Assembly (NCBI RefSeq): GCF_024764835.1
Contig: NZ_JALIGE010000073.1
Coordinates: forward strand, 310,001-374,000
Origin: Scandinavium hiltneri
Lineage (GTDB): Bacteria > Pseudomonadota > Gammaproteobacteria > Enterobacterales > Enterobacteriaceae
Direction: 5' to 3'
Length of the DNA: 64,000 nucleotides
The notes beneath the pieces are model-generated. The model was not told where the DNA came from and ran no database searches. It was given only the letters and a program-made list of their open reading frames with translations. Positions 1 to 9,293 of the stretch are shown piece by piece. A program made the position numbers and the translations under genes. Position 1 is the first letter of the stretch; each line of letters starts with the position of its first letter.

Positions 1-581
1 TTTTCCGTATCACGGCGGTAGTAGAAGTGTTCGAAATGGCCGAAACGCACGTGACTTTCCGCCAGACGCATCAGCATAGCGCCCTGCTCAACCGTTTCTC
101 GGTACACCGGCGTGTCGCTGGTTACCACTGATAGCGCACGCGTGGTCGGAATGCCGAGCGCGAACATCGCCTCAGACGCCAGACTTTCACGCAACGTGGA
201 GCGCAATACCGCGCGCCCGTCGCCCATTCGGGAATACGGCGTCAGTCCTGCGCCTTTCAGGTGCCAGTCATAACGACGTCCGTCAGCCAACTGCTGTTCG
301 CCGAGCAAGATGCCACGTCCGTCGCCAAGCTGACCGGCCCAGACGCCAAACTGATGGCCGCTGTAGACCTGCGCGAGGGGCAGCATTCCAGGCAGCAGCG
401 TTTCGCCGCCCCACACGCCCGCGCCTTTTCCAGGACTGAACAGCGATTCAGGCAGATCGATACTCTGTGCCAGCGCCGCGTTGTGCCAAATCAGGCGTGC
501 ATTGGCTAGCGGCGTCGGCGACAGTTCGGTATAAAAACCTGGCAGCTCATCGCGCCAGTGATGGGTAAAAGACAGGGTCAT
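1..581 (-). CDS. selO: Protein adenylyltransferase SelO (YdiU), N-terminal part
   Basis: The gene runs off the left edge; about 193 N-terminal residues are visible, starting MTLSFTHHWRDELPGFYTEL, with the later segments VYSGHQFGVWAGQLGDGRG and LKGAGLTPYSRMGDGRAVLR that are typical of the SelO/YdiU family. SelO is a pseudokinase-fold enzyme that transfers AMP from ATP to protein hydroxyl groups and is linked to redox stress. The start at 581 is preceded by an AGGAGGAACC ribosome site. The active-site half lies outside the window, so intactness cannot be judged. It is followed on the same strand by rflP in reverse gene order, as in E. coli (ydiU-ydiV-nlpC). Confidence 0.93.
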   Translation of the reverse strand, partial: MTLSFTHHWRDELPGFYTELSPTPLANARLIWHNAALAQSIDLPESLFSPGKGAGVWGGETLLPGMLPLAQVYSGHQFGVWAGQLGDGRGILLGEQQLADGRRYDWHLKGAGLTPYSRMGDGRAVLRSTLRESLASEAMFALGIPTTRALSVVTSDTPVYRETVEQGAMLMRLAESHVRFGHFEHFYYRRDTE

Positions 582-642
582 GGTTCCTCCTGTCTGTAGT
601 GTAGTGCCTGTGAGGGCAGATAAATACGGGTGAGATACAGGG

Positions 643-1356
643 TTATTCCTGCATCAGACGAGTTAGCGATGCGCTATCAACGGTGGGCCACAGTAATCCC
701 TGGTATGCGCTCAGACCCCAGGACTCCAGACGTTCAAGGATCTGTGGGTTGTCCACACCTGCCGCCATAATCGCACTACAGCAGGGCTGTACCTGGGCGA
801 TTATCGCCCGCATAAAGGGATCAAACGATAATAATAACGCCTGTTGCTGAATAAAGTTTTTATCCAGCATAACGCGTTTGAACAACCCGCTGAAAACAGC
901 CTGGGTTGATGCGTCTCCGGCACCAAAATTGGCCAGCATCAGCGGGAAAAGATTTGCCAGTTGAACCAGCAAATGATTTTTGTCGATGGCATTCAATTCT
1001 GGAAAGTTTTCATTGACCGTAAACTCCAGAAAGGAAAATCGCGCGGCCTCTTCCGCCAACACTTTTTGTGTTAACAACGCAAAGGCAATTGCCGGCGTTA
1101 TATTAATCCACGCAATTAATTGCTGTTGAATAAAAAAGATTTGGCAGGTTTCGAGTAACGCGAGTTTTTCGCGAAACAGGATGACTTCCTGTTCAGCGCT
1201 CATACGAGACGTCACCAGCGTGGTCGGCGTACGCACTGCATCATCCACGCCGACAACGTTCGCGATTATTTCTAATCCGACAAGTCGCCCCCCACCATTT
1301 CTGGCAGGCAGGAATAATAATTCGGTTTTCCAGGCTTTATCCAGAGTAACAATCAT
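643..1356 (-). CDS. rflP: Anti-FlhDC factor RflP (YdiV), degenerate EAL-domain protein
   Basis: The 237-residue product equals the length of E. coli YdiV and shares its landmark segments (FIQQQLIAWINITP, LPLMLANFGAGD-type, FKRVMLDKNFIQQQ, IIAQVQPCCSAIMAAGVDN). YdiV/RflP is a non-enzymatic EAL-fold protein that binds FlhD of FlhD4C2 and blocks flagellar gene activation, directing the complex to ClpXP when nutrients are poor. The EAL signature is degenerate here (VGLEIIAN), as expected for a non-catalytic member. I chose the ATG at 1356 over an in-frame GTG three codons upstream because the GGTGG ribosome site lies 5 nt before this ATG and the length then matches the family. Known family role; regulation in this strain is inferred. 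Confidence 0.9.
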   Translation of the reverse strand: MIVTLDKAWKTELLFLPARNGGGRLVGLEIIANVVGVDDAVRTPTTLVTSRMSAEQEVILFREKLALLETCQIFFIQQQLIAWINITPAIAFALLTQKVLAEEAARFSFLEFTVNENFPELNAIDKNHLLVQLANLFPLMLANFGAGDASTQAVFSGLFKRVMLDKNFIQQQALLLSFDPFMRAIIAQVQPCCSAIMAAGVDNPQILERLESWGLSAYQGLLWPTVDSASLTRLMQE

Positions 1357-1599
1357 TACGTCCACCCTTGTTCAAGGGAGCTCCCTGGTCGCTGCTGCAT
1401 GGTTCCAGTCGAAAACAAAATCTTTGATTTTAAAAAGATTAATTTCATTCGTCCCTTTGTAATTAAGGAATTCCTTTGCTTTATCATTGGGATGATTGTA
1501 ATCCATATTCGTGCAATCGCACAATCCAGAGATTCATTAGCGGAATGTCATGACAATTGATAATTATTTCGTAGTGCTTTTTTATATTTATCTGCTACC

Positions 1600-1630
1600 A
1601 AAAAAGGGCCATCAGGCCCTTTTGTTTTTA
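1600..1630. terminator. Intrinsic terminator downstream of nlpC
   Basis: AAAAGGGCC / GGCCCTTTT inverted repeat with a four-base loop, flanked by A and T runs on both sides, so it can work in either direction. It lies directly after the nlpC stop and upstream of rflP, which suggests that rflP has its own promoter in the AT-rich 1366-1599 interval. Confidence 0.85.
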
Positions 1631-1633
1631 CGA

Positions 1634-2098
1634 CTAAATACGTCTGGCTTGCCAGAAGTGCTTTCGCCAGTAGACATTATCCAGTGAGGATCGCGTGACG
1701 CCCTGGCTGGTTGAGGCATGAATAAATTGATTATCCGTGTCGTAGATGCCGACATGCAGACCATTTCCGCCCGAACCGGTGTTGAAGAATACCAGGTCGC
1801 CCGGCAATAAATCATCTTTATCAATTTCGGTGCCGATTTTCGACTGCTGTTTGGTATCGCGCGGCAGCTGTAAATCAAACTGGTCCCGGAAGGTCATCAT
1901 GACGAACGCAGAGCAATCCACGCCACCGCGAGTACTTCCCCCGTAGCGATATGGCGTGCCGCGCCAGTTTGCCAGTTGATCATTGAGGTTGGCAATAACT
2001 GTGATGGAGTCCGAAAGCCGTGGGTTAGGCGGCGGCGCACGATGACTGCTGCACCCGGCTAAAATTAACGCTGCCACTAAAATAAATAAGAGACGCAT
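1634..2098 (-). CDS. nlpC: Lipoprotein NlpC, NlpC/P60 peptidase family
   Basis: 154 residues. The start chosen at 2098 gives a lipoprotein signal MRLLFILVAALILAGC with a lipobox (LAGC, cysteine about residue 16) and is preceded by AGGAAACGCCAGGAT; the longer reading frame upstream has no signal. The mature part is an NlpC/P60 cysteine peptidase domain: catalytic Cys in GGVDCSAFV (about residue 68) and His in LHVGIYD (about residue 120). Family members are membrane-anchored peptidoglycan endopeptidases cleaving near gamma-D-Glu-diaminopimelate bonds; the exact role of NlpC itself is poorly defined. It follows the btuC-btuE-btuD cluster on the same strand. Confidence 0.92.
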   Translation of the reverse strand: MRLLFILVAALILAGCSSHRAPPPNPRLSDSITVIANLNDQLANWRGTPYRYGGSTRGGVDCSAFVMMTFRDQFDLQLPRDTKQQSKIGTEIDKDDLLPGDLVFFNTGSGGNGLHVGIYDTDNQFIHASTSQGVTRSSLDNVYWRKHFWQARRI

Positions 2099-2175
2099 AT
2101 CCTGGCGTTTCCTCTGATATTTTTTATAAGAATAATTTAGCCTGCGAATTTGCAAAGTTGCAAGAAACCTTAAGG

Positions 2176-2922
2176 TTACAGCGCAGAAATTAAGATCTGT
2201 ACGCCGTCCGCGTTTAGCTTTTTGAACGGCATATCATACGCAGCCGTCAGATTTTCGATCGTCAAAACGTGCGGCGTGTCACCACTGGCCAGCATTAGCC
2301 CCTGACGCAATAACCACGTCTGGCTGGCGAAGCGTAACGTGTGATTCAAGTCGTGGCTGCTCATGACCACCGTAACGCCGGCAAGTCTTAGCTCGGCCAG
2401 CAGTTTATCCAGCCCGCTCTGCTGGGCCACATCCAGGCTGTTCATCGGCTCATCCAGCAACAGCAGCTTCCCTTCCGGGTTTCCCTGCGGGTGAATTTGC
2501 AGCACCACCGCCGCGAGACGGACGCGCTGCCATTCACCGCCGGAAAGCTGGTTCACCTGGCGGGCGAGCTTATCCTCCAGCCCCAACTTTTCGGCGATTT
2601 CTTGCTGTAATGCATGCTGCGTTTTGTCGTGCTGATGCAGCGTCAGATAATGCCAGACCGGCATCGCAAAGGGCGGCGTCTGATGTTGGGTCAGATACGC
2701 CCGATGGCGCGCCAGTTCCGGTGCAGGCCAGTCAGCCAACGGTCTACCGTTTAGCATAACCTGCCCCGCGCCCTGGCTTAAGCCTGCCATTCTGGCGAGC
2801 AGCGTGCTTTTTCCTGCGCCGTTGGGGCCGACAAGATGCACCATTTCACCCTGACAAACGTCTGCGCTGACCGGATGCAATCGTCCCGGTTCTGCCACGC
2901 CCTGCAACTGCATCAGCAACAT
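2176..2922 (-). CDS. btuD: Vitamin B12 ABC transporter ATPase BtuD
   Basis: 248-residue ABC ATPase with Walker A GPNGAGKST (about residues 32-40), signature LSGGEWQR (about 125-132), Walker B LLLLDEP and the H-loop SSHDLNH. It pairs with BtuC to import cobalamin across the inner membrane using the periplasmic binding protein BtuF, encoded elsewhere. The start codon lies two nucleotides after the btuE stop, so translation is probably coupled. The order btuC-btuE-btuD is the standard enterobacterial arrangement. Confidence 0.97.
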   Translation of the reverse strand: MLLMQLQGVAEPGRLHPVSADVCQGEMVHLVGPNGAGKSTLLARMAGLSQGAGQVMLNGRPLADWPAPELARHRAYLTQHQTPPFAMPVWHYLTLHQHDKTQHALQQEIAEKLGLEDKLARQVNQLSGGEWQRVRLAAVVLQIHPQGNPEGKLLLLDEPMNSLDVAQQSGLDKLLAELRLAGVTVVMSSHDLNHTLRFASQTWLLRQGLMLASGDTPHVLTIENLTAAYDMPFKKLNADGVQILISAL

Positions 2923-2924
2923 GA

Positions 2925-3476
2925 TTACTTCGCCAGCGCCAGCTTGATGGCTTCCATCACAATCGGATCTTCAGGCGTCATGTCCGGAGAGAAACGCTGA
3001 ATGACTTCGCCCTCACGGCCAATCAGGAATTTTTCGAAATTCCACAGAATATCGCCTTCCTCCTTTGGCGCCCGGCCTTTGCTGGCCATACGCTCGTAGA
3101 AACCGCTGCTTTCTGGCGCGACGGCGACCGGGGCGGCAGAGGTCAGTTTCTGGTACAGCGGATGGCGCTGTTCGCCATTGACGTCAATTTTGCTGAACAT
3201 CGGGAACGTCACGCCGTACGTAGTGCTGCAGAACGTTTTAATTTCTTCGTCACTGCCCGGCTCCTGCCCGAGGAACTGATTGCATGGGAAGCCCAGCACG
3301 GCGAAACCGTCTTTGCTCCAGGCTTCATGAATATTTTCCAACTGCTCGTACTGTGCCGTCAGCCCGCATTGGGAAGCGACGTTCACCACCAGCAGTACGT
3401 TGCCTTTGAACTGTTCGAGATTGACGTTTTCACCGTCAATGGTGGTGACATTGGTGTTGAGAATATCGTGTTGCAT
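2925..3476 (-). CDS. btuE: Thioredoxin/glutathione peroxidase BtuE
   Basis: 183 residues of the glutathione peroxidase family with the active-site VASQCGLTAQY motif (Cys about residue 37), the FPCNQF motif and the late WNFEKFLI motif carrying the conserved Trp and Asn. A cysteine replaces the selenocysteine of animal enzymes. It reduces peroxides and is not needed for B12 transport although it sits between btuC and btuD. A strong AGAGGACG ribosome site precedes the ATG. Confidence 0.95.
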   Translation of the reverse strand: MQHDILNTNVTTIDGENVNLEQFKGNVLLVVNVASQCGLTAQYEQLENIHEAWSKDGFAVLGFPCNQFLGQEPGSDEEIKTFCSTTYGVTFPMFSKIDVNGEQRHPLYQKLTSAAPVAVAPESSGFYERMASKGRAPKEEGDILWNFEKFLIGREGEVIQRFSPDMTPEDPIVMEAIKLALAK

Positions 3477-3504
3477 AGCGTCCTCTTGGGTTATCAGCCG
3501 GCGC

Positions 3505-4482
3505 TTAGCGGCCAGCCCTTAATAGTAGCCAGATAAATACGGGTGCGCCCAGGGTCGCGGTGACGACGCCTATAGGCAATTCTGCCGAAGCCAGCGCCAT
3601 ACGGGCCACGATATCGGCGAACAGCAGCGTTGTGCCCCCTGCCAGGACACAGGCAGGCAGAAGCACACGATGGTCGGTCAGGCCGCACAGCCGCAACATA
3701 TGGGGAATAACCAGCCCGATAAAGCCAATGGCACCAGAGAGCGCCACGCTGACGCCTACCAGCCAGCCCGTCGCCAGCACCAGAAGCCTTCGCCACAGCC
3801 ACAGTGGCAGTCCAAGCTGGCGGGCAGACGTTTCGCCGAGCGACAATAAATTCAGCGGCTGCGATTGCAGGCAAACCCAGCCAATCGCGGGCACAAGCGC
3901 CAGCATTAGCCAGCTCTGATGCCAGTCCACGCCGCCAAACCCGCCCATCATCCAGTACATCAGCTGGCGCAGGTCAAACGACGTCGAAAAATATACGGCC
4001 CAGGTCATTGCCGCGCTGCAAATAATCCCCAGTGCCACGCCCGCAAGCAGCAGCCGACTGGTCGATAAGTGACGGCGTGCAAAGCGCAGTAATATCACGG
4101 TGATGATCAGCGCCCCGACAATAGCACTCAGGCCCAGCGCCCAGTTTGGCAGCCCTTTTCCCAGCAATACGGCGGCAATCAGTCCGACGCCCGCGCCGTT
4201 AGATACGCCCAGCAAGCCAGGCTCCGCCAGCGGATTCTCAAATAATGCCTGCATAATTGCGCCGGACACCGCCAGCGCCGCCCCCACCAGCACCACGGCA
4301 ACGGTACGCGGCAGGCGAATTTGCCAGACAAACAGCTCACCACGAGCGGTAAACCATTCACCAGGTGCAATCCACGCTTCACCCGCGCACAGACTGATGA
4401 ACACCGCGAGCAGTAGAAGCAACAGCAAGAGTCCCAGCCATCGCTGGTTTCGTTGCTGCTGACGTTGGGCGAGTCGTTGCAT
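3505..4482 (-). CDS. btuC: Vitamin B12 ABC transporter permease BtuC
   Basis: 325 residues, polytopic FecCD-family permease with about ten hydrophobic segments; recognisable segments include QIRLPRTVAVVLVGAALA, NPLAEPGLLGVSNGAG and GFIGLVIPHMLRLCG, the last containing the cytoplasmic coupling helix that contacts BtuD. I chose the ATG at 4482 (MQRLAQRQQQRNQRW) because AGGAC lies just upstream and the length matches E. coli BtuC (326); a start 25 codons earlier would add a polar extension that the family lacks. First gene of the btuC-btuE-btuD run. Confidence 0.95.
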   Translation of the reverse strand: MQRLAQRQQQRNQRWLGLLLLLLLLAVFISLCAGEAWIAPGEWFTARGELFVWQIRLPRTVAVVLVGAALAVSGAIMQALFENPLAEPGLLGVSNGAGVGLIAAVLLGKGLPNWALGLSAIVGALIITVILLRFARRHLSTSRLLLAGVALGIICSAAMTWAVYFSTSFDLRQLMYWMMGGFGGVDWHQSWLMLALVPAIGWVCLQSQPLNLLSLGETSARQLGLPLWLWRRLLVLATGWLVGVSVALSGAIGFIGLVIPHMLRLCGLTDHRVLLPACVLAGGTTLLFADIVARMALASAELPIGVVTATLGAPVFIWLLLRAGR

Positions 4483-4544
4483 GATGTCCTGAGATAATGA
4501 GGTGAAGTGGCTGATTTTATTGTGCCTGATGCTCGCAGAAAAGA

Positions 4545-4571
4545 AAAAAGGCCGCAAGAGCGGCCTTTTTG
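4545..4571 (-). terminator. Terminator after ihfA
   Basis: AAGGCCGC / GCGGCCTT stem with a four-base loop and T runs on both sides, immediately downstream of the ihfA stop; it ends the pheM-pheS-pheT-ihfA transcription unit before btuC. Confidence 0.88.
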
Positions 4572-4583
4572 GTTAATCAGAAA

Positions 4584-4883
4584 TTATTCTGCTTTGGGCG
4601 AAGCGTTTTCGACACGACTTTTCAACTTCTGGCCGGGTCTGAAGGTCACCACGCGCCGGGCTGTAATGGGAATATCTTCACCCGTCTTCGGGTTGCGCCC
4701 GGGGCGTTGATTTTTATCGCGCAAATCGAAGTTACCAAAACCGGAGAGTTTTACCTGCTCACCGTTTTCAAGAGCGCGACGAATCTCTTCGAAAAACAGC
4801 TCTACCAGTTCTTTGGCATCCCGTTTGCTAAGCCCAAGCTTATCAAACAGATATTCTGACATTTCAGCTTTTGTAAGCGCCAT
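4584..4883 (-). CDS. ihfA: Integration host factor alpha subunit
   Basis: 99 residues, full length for IHF-alpha, starting MALTKAEMSEYLFDKLGL and containing the beta-arm segment RNPKTGEDIPITARRVV with the intercalating proline. IHF is a heterodimer with IhfB that bends DNA at specific sites and supports recombination, replication and sigma-54 promoters. It starts 4 nt after the pheT stop, so it is cotranscribed with pheST, the standard arrangement. Confidence 0.98.
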   Translation of the reverse strand: MALTKAEMSEYLFDKLGLSKRDAKELVELFFEEIRRALENGEQVKLSGFGNFDLRDKNQRPGRNPKTGEDIPITARRVVTFRPGQKLKSRVENASPKAE

Positions 4884-4887
4884 AGGT

Positions 4888-7275
4888 TCAATCCCTCAAT
4901 GATGCCTGGAATCGCTCTTTTAATGCCTCTACACATTTGGCAACGGTAGCGGCAATCTCCTCTTCTTCGAGTGTACGGCTGGTATCCTGAAGGATCAGGC
5001 TGATAGCGAGGCTCTTGAAACCTTCCTCTACGCCCTTACCGCGGTACACGTCAAACAAGTTTACGCCAACTACCTGATTTACGCCAACTTTCTTACACTC
5101 ATTGAGAATATCGGCTGCAGGAACGTTTTCTGCCACGACTACAGCGATGTCACGACGGTTCGCAGGGAAGCGAGAAATCTCTTTCGCCTGAGGCACCACG
5201 CGGTCTGCGAGCTTGTTCCACTCCAGTTCAAACACCATCGTGCGACCGTTCAAGTCTAGTTTACGTTCCAGCTCAGGATGAACAACCCCAATGAAACCAA
5301 TACGTTCGCCTTTCAGATAAATCGCCGCAGACTGTCCCGGATGCAGCGCTGGATTGCCTTCAGCTTTGAACTGGATATCGCCCAGTTTGCCAGTCAGGTC
5401 CAGAACGGATTCGAGATCGCCTTTTATATCATAGAAATCAACTGTCTCTTTCGCCAGATTCCAGTGCTCTTCATAGCGGTTACCGCAAATAACGCCGCTC
5501 AGCATCACGTCCTGACGGATGCCCAACGGTGCCTGGGTGTCCGGTACGAAACGCAGACCGCTTTCGAAAATACGCACGCGGCTCTGCTGACGGTTCTGGT
5601 TGTAGACCACCGTGCTCAGCAGGCCAGTCCACAGAGAAAGACGCATCGCGGACATTTCGCTGGAGATTGGGCTTGGTAGGATCAGCGCTTCTTCGCCCGG
5701 GTGGATCACCTGCTGCACTTTCGGATCGACGAAGCTGTAGGTGATGACTTCCTGGTAGCCTTTGTCATTCAGCATGGTTTTCACACGCTTAAGAGACAAA
5801 TTAGCTTCCTGGTGATGACCCATGATCAGACCCGCCTGAACTGGCGCATCCGGGATATTGTTGTAGCCGTAAACGCGGGCCACTTCTTCCACCAGGTCTT
5901 CTTCGATTGAAATATCGAAACGCCAGCTTGGCGCAACGGCCTGCCACTGGTCCTGACCTTCGGTCACTTCGCAGCCCAGACGGCGCAAGATATCGCTAAC
6001 CTGCTCATCGGCAATGTGATGGCCAATCAGGCGGTCCAGTTTGCTACGACGCAGCGTAATGGTGGCGCGCGTCGGCAGAGTGGCTTCGTTAGTCACATCA
6101 ATGACCGGGCCCGCTTCACCGCCGCAAAGATCCAGGAGCAGACGTGTTGCACGTTCCATCGCTTTGTATTGCAGCGCCGGATCCACGCCACGTTCATAGC
6201 GGTGGGAAGCATCGGTATGCAGACCCTGACGACGCGCGCGACCCGTGATGGACAGTGGATTGAAGAATGCACATTCCAGCAGCACGTTCCGGGTTTCGTC
6301 ATTCACGCCAGAATGTTCGCCACCGAAGATGCCAGCCATTGCCAGGGCTTTATTGTGATCGGCGATGACCAGCGTATCGGTAGCCAGTTTGGCTTCATTG
6401 CCGTCCAGCAGCACCAGGGTTTCACCCTCTTTCGCCATACGCACCACAATGCCGCCGTCGATGCGATCGAGGTCGAACGCGTGCATCGGCTGACCCAGTT
6501 CCAGTAATACGTAGTTGGTCACATCAACTACTGCATCGATAGAACGGATGCCACAGCGGCGCAGTTTTTCTTTCATCCACAGCGGTGTTGGCGCTTTAAC
6601 GTTGATACCTTTCACTACGCGACCCAGATAACGTGGGCAGGCGTCGGCAGCTTCGACGTTGATTGGGAAAGTGTCATTGATAGTTGCGACAACGGCTGCC
6701 ATTTCTGGCACGTTAAGCGGCTGCTGATTCAGAACCGCAACGTCACGCGCCACGCCGATAATTCCTAAGCAGTCAGCACGGTTCGGGGTGACGCTGATTT
6801 CAATGGTGTTGTCATCGAGTTTCAGGTATTCGCGGATGTCGGTTCCCAGCGGGGCATCAGCAGGCAGTTCGATAATACCGCTGTGATCGTCGGAAATCCC
6901 CAGTTCAGAGAACGAACACAGCATGCCTTCGGACGGCTCACCGCGAAGTTTCGCTGCTTTGATTTTGAAGTCGCCAGGCAGAACGGCACCAATAGTCGCG
7001 ACGGCCACTTTCAAGCCCTGACGGCAGTTTGGCGCACCGCAGACGATGTCCAGCAGTCGCTCGCCACCAACGTTAATTTTGGTCACGCGCAGTTTATCGG
7101 CGTTAGGATGTTGACCGCATTCAACCACTTCGCCGACGACAACGCCATTGAACACGCCAGCAACCGGCTCAACGCCGTCCACTTCCAGGCCTGCCATGGT
7201 GATTTGGCCAGACAGCGCTTCGCTGTCAATCGCCGGGTTAACCCATTCGCGTAACCACAGTTCACTGAATTTCAT
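4888..7275 (-). CDS. pheT: Phenylalanyl-tRNA synthetase beta chain
   Basis: 795 residues, the usual PheT length. Domain order: N-terminal tRNA-binding EMAP-like domain (about 39-148), B3/B4 editing domain that hydrolyses Tyr-tRNA-Phe (about 210-400), B5 domain (about 400-476), inactive catalytic-like module, and a C-terminal anticodon-binding FDX-ACB domain (about 700-794, ending FQASLRD). It forms the alpha2-beta2 enzyme with PheS in the cytoplasm. It begins 15 nt after pheS and is under the pheM attenuator. Confidence 0.98.
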   Translation of the reverse strand: MKFSELWLREWVNPAIDSEALSGQITMAGLEVDGVEPVAGVFNGVVVGEVVECGQHPNADKLRVTKINVGGERLLDIVCGAPNCRQGLKVAVATIGAVLPGDFKIKAAKLRGEPSEGMLCSFSELGISDDHSGIIELPADAPLGTDIREYLKLDDNTIEISVTPNRADCLGIIGVARDVAVLNQQPLNVPEMAAVVATINDTFPINVEAADACPRYLGRVVKGINVKAPTPLWMKEKLRRCGIRSIDAVVDVTNYVLLELGQPMHAFDLDRIDGGIVVRMAKEGETLVLLDGNEAKLATDTLVIADHNKALAMAGIFGGEHSGVNDETRNVLLECAFFNPLSITGRARRQGLHTDASHRYERGVDPALQYKAMERATRLLLDLCGGEAGPVIDVTNEATLPTRATITLRRSKLDRLIGHHIADEQVSDILRRLGCEVTEGQDQWQAVAPSWRFDISIEEDLVEEVARVYGYNNIPDAPVQAGLIMGHHQEANLSLKRVKTMLNDKGYQEVITYSFVDPKVQQVIHPGEEALILPSPISSEMSAMRLSLWTGLLSTVVYNQNRQQSRVRIFESGLRFVPDTQAPLGIRQDVMLSGVICGNRYEEHWNLAKETVDFYDIKGDLESVLDLTGKLGDIQFKAEGNPALHPGQSAAIYLKGERIGFIGVVHPELERKLDLNGRTMVFELEWNKLADRVVPQAKEISRFPANRRDIAVVVAENVPAADILNECKKVGVNQVVGVNLFDVYRGKGVEEGFKSLAISLILQDTSRTLEEEEIAATVAKCVEALKERFQASLRD

Positions 7276-7290
7276 TGTTCTGTCCTGCCC

Positions 7291-8274
7291 TTATTTAAAC
7301 TGTTTGAGGAAACGCAGATCGTTTTCGAAGAATGCACGCAGGTCGGTGACGCCGTAGCGCAGCATGGTCAGACGTTCCATACCCATGCCGAAGGCGAAGC
7401 CGGAGTAAACTTCCGGATCGATGCCGACATTACGCAGTACGTTCGGGTGAACCATGCCGCAGCCCAGCACTTCGAGCCATTTGCCGTTTTTACCCATCAC
7501 GTCAACTTCTGCAGACGGTTCGGTGAACGGGAAATAGGACGGACGGAAACGAATCTGCAAATCTTCTTCAAAGAAGTTACGCAGGAAGTCGTGCAGCGTG
7601 CCTTTCAGGTTGGTAAAGCTGATGTTGGTGTCAACAATCAGGCCTTCCATCTGATGGAACATTGGGGTGTGGGTCTGATCGTAATCGTTACGATAGACGC
7701 GGCCCGGCGCAATAATGCGGATAGGCGGCTGCTGCTCTTTCATGGTACGGATCTGTACGCCAGAGGTCTGGGTACGCAGCAGACGCGTTGCGTCGAACCA
7801 GAAAGTGTCGTGGTCAGCACGTGCCGGGTGGTGGCCTGGAATATTCAGGGCATCGAAGTTGTGATAGTCATCTTCGATTTCCGGGCCAGTCGCCACGGTA
7901 AAGCCGAGCTCACCGAAGAAACTTTCAATGCGGTCGATGGTGCGGGTTACCGGGTGTAAACCCCCGGTTTCAACACGACGCCCCGGCAGAGAAACATCGA
8001 TAGTTTCTGCGGCCAGACGTGCATTAAGGGCTGCCCCTTCCAGAGCGGCTTTACGCTCGTTCAGCGCCTGCTGAACCTGCTCTTTTGCTTCGTTTATAAC
8101 GGCACCTGCGGCCGGGCGCTCTTCCGCCGGCAATTCACGCAGGGTTGTCATCTGAAGGGTCAGATGCCCTTTTTTACCCAGATATTCGACACGCACGTTA
8201 TCCAGCGCGGCGACATCTGAAGATTCATTAATAGCTGCCCTGGCACTGGCAACCAGCTCTGCGAGATGTGACAT
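7291..8274 (-). CDS. pheS: Phenylalanyl-tRNA synthetase alpha chain
   Basis: 327 residues beginning MSHLAELVASARAAI, matching E. coli PheS; an in-frame start 10 codons upstream is rejected because it lies next to the attenuator T-run and lengthens the conserved N-terminus. N-terminal coiled-coil arm (about 1-90) then the class II catalytic core with HPARADHDTFWF, motif 2 GRVYRNDYDQTHTP-type residues and motif 3 GFAFGMGMERLTML. It aminoacylates tRNA-Phe together with PheT. Confidence 0.98.
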   Translation of the reverse strand: MSHLAELVASARAAINESSDVAALDNVRVEYLGKKGHLTLQMTTLRELPAEERPAAGAVINEAKEQVQQALNERKAALEGAALNARLAAETIDVSLPGRRVETGGLHPVTRTIDRIESFFGELGFTVATGPEIEDDYHNFDALNIPGHHPARADHDTFWFDATRLLRTQTSGVQIRTMKEQQPPIRIIAPGRVYRNDYDQTHTPMFHQMEGLIVDTNISFTNLKGTLHDFLRNFFEEDLQIRFRPSYFPFTEPSAEVDVMGKNGKWLEVLGCGMVHPNVLRNVGIDPEVYSGFAFGMGMERLTMLRYGVTDLRAFFENDLRFLKQFK

Positions 8275-8340
8275 GGTTTTCCTCAATAATGTCGATGCAA
8301 ACACCCGTTTGCGGACTTAATCTCTTGAATTCTATATACG

Positions 8341-8362
8341 AAAAAAGCCTCCCTGGGGAGGC
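8341..8362 (-). terminator. pheST attenuator terminator
   Basis: GCCTCCC / GGGAGGC hairpin followed on the minus strand by six T, lying between the pheM leader and pheS. In the E. coli system, stalling at the Phe codons of pheM when Phe-tRNA is scarce favours an antiterminator and lets pheST be transcribed. The layout here is the same. Confidence 0.93.
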
Positions 8363-8411
8363 TTTCTGGCGCTGTTTTTCGTTTCGTCTTTCACGCGCTA
8401 GCCTCCTGGAT

Positions 8412-8456
8412 TCAGGTGCTAAAGTAAAAAAAGAAGCGGAAAATAGCAGCATTCAT
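8412..8456 (-). CDS. pheM: pheST leader peptide PheM
   Basis: 14-residue peptide [14 protein letters not shown] with five Phe among 14 residues, identical to my recollection of E. coli PheM. It is the sensor of Phe-tRNA charging for pheST attenuation; the terminator hairpin follows about 50 nt downstream. Confidence 0.96.
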
Positions 8457-8495
8457 GCTTGCGTTACCTTGTCTGATAAGGGCAGTGAAGAACTT

Positions 8496-8524
8496 ATTGG
8501 AAAGTTTTCACTCTGAAAAGTCAA
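8496..8524 (-). promoter_or_regulatory. Likely pheM/pheST promoter
   Basis: On the minus strand TTGACT, a 17-nt spacer, then TCCAAT, about 40 nt before the pheM start. The -35 is excellent and the -10 weak. The spacing and position fit the known promoter of the leader transcript. Confidence 0.6.
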
Positions 8525-8557
8525 CGTCTTACTGATTCTTAACGATAATTTGAAAGA

Positions 8558-8583
8558 GAAGAGGGAGGCAAGCCTCCCTCTTC
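8558..8583 (-). terminator. Hairpin after rplT
   Basis: Perfect 12-bp inverted repeat GAAGAGGGAGGC / GCCTCCCTCTTC with a two-base centre, just after the rplT stop, followed by only a short T-rich stretch. It is a partial terminator at best; in E. coli some read-through from rplT into pheST occurs. Confidence 0.7.
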
Positions 8584-8590
8584 AACTGGC

Positions 8591-8947
8591 TTATGCCAGT
8601 GCAGATTTCGCTTTTTCGACCAGAGCGGTGAACGCTACTTTGTCGAATACTGCGATGTCAGCCAGGATCTTACGGTCAATTTCAACAGAGGCTTTTTTCA
8701 GGCCGTTGATGAATTTGCTGTAAGAAATACCGTTCTGACGTGCTGCTGCGTTGATACGCGCAATCCACAGTTGACGGAACTGACGCTTACGTTGACGACG
8801 GTCACGGTAAGCATACTGACCTGCTTTGATAACTGCCTGGAAGGCAACGCGGTATACGCGTGAACGCGCACCGTAGTAGCCTTTGGCTTGTTTCAAAATT
8901 TTCTTGTGACGTGCACGGGCAACTACACCACGTTTTACGCGAGCCAT
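8591..8947 (-). CDS. rplT: 50S ribosomal protein L20
   Basis: 118 residues, very basic N-terminus (MARVKRGVVARARHKKIL), full length for L20. It binds 23S rRNA early in large-subunit assembly and also represses translation of rpmI and, by coupling, itself, through a structure in the infC-rpmI mRNA. Third gene of infC-rpmI-rplT. Confidence 0.98.
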   Translation of the reverse strand: MARVKRGVVARARHKKILKQAKGYYGARSRVYRVAFQAVIKAGQYAYRDRRQRKRQFRQLWIARINAAARQNGISYSKFINGLKKASVEIDRKILADIAVFDKVAFTALVEKAKSALA

Positions 8948-8999
8948 ATGAGCTCTCCTGTTCTATATTCTTGATTAATAAAAGTTAAACGTTAACGAC

Positions 9000-9293
<294 letters not shown>
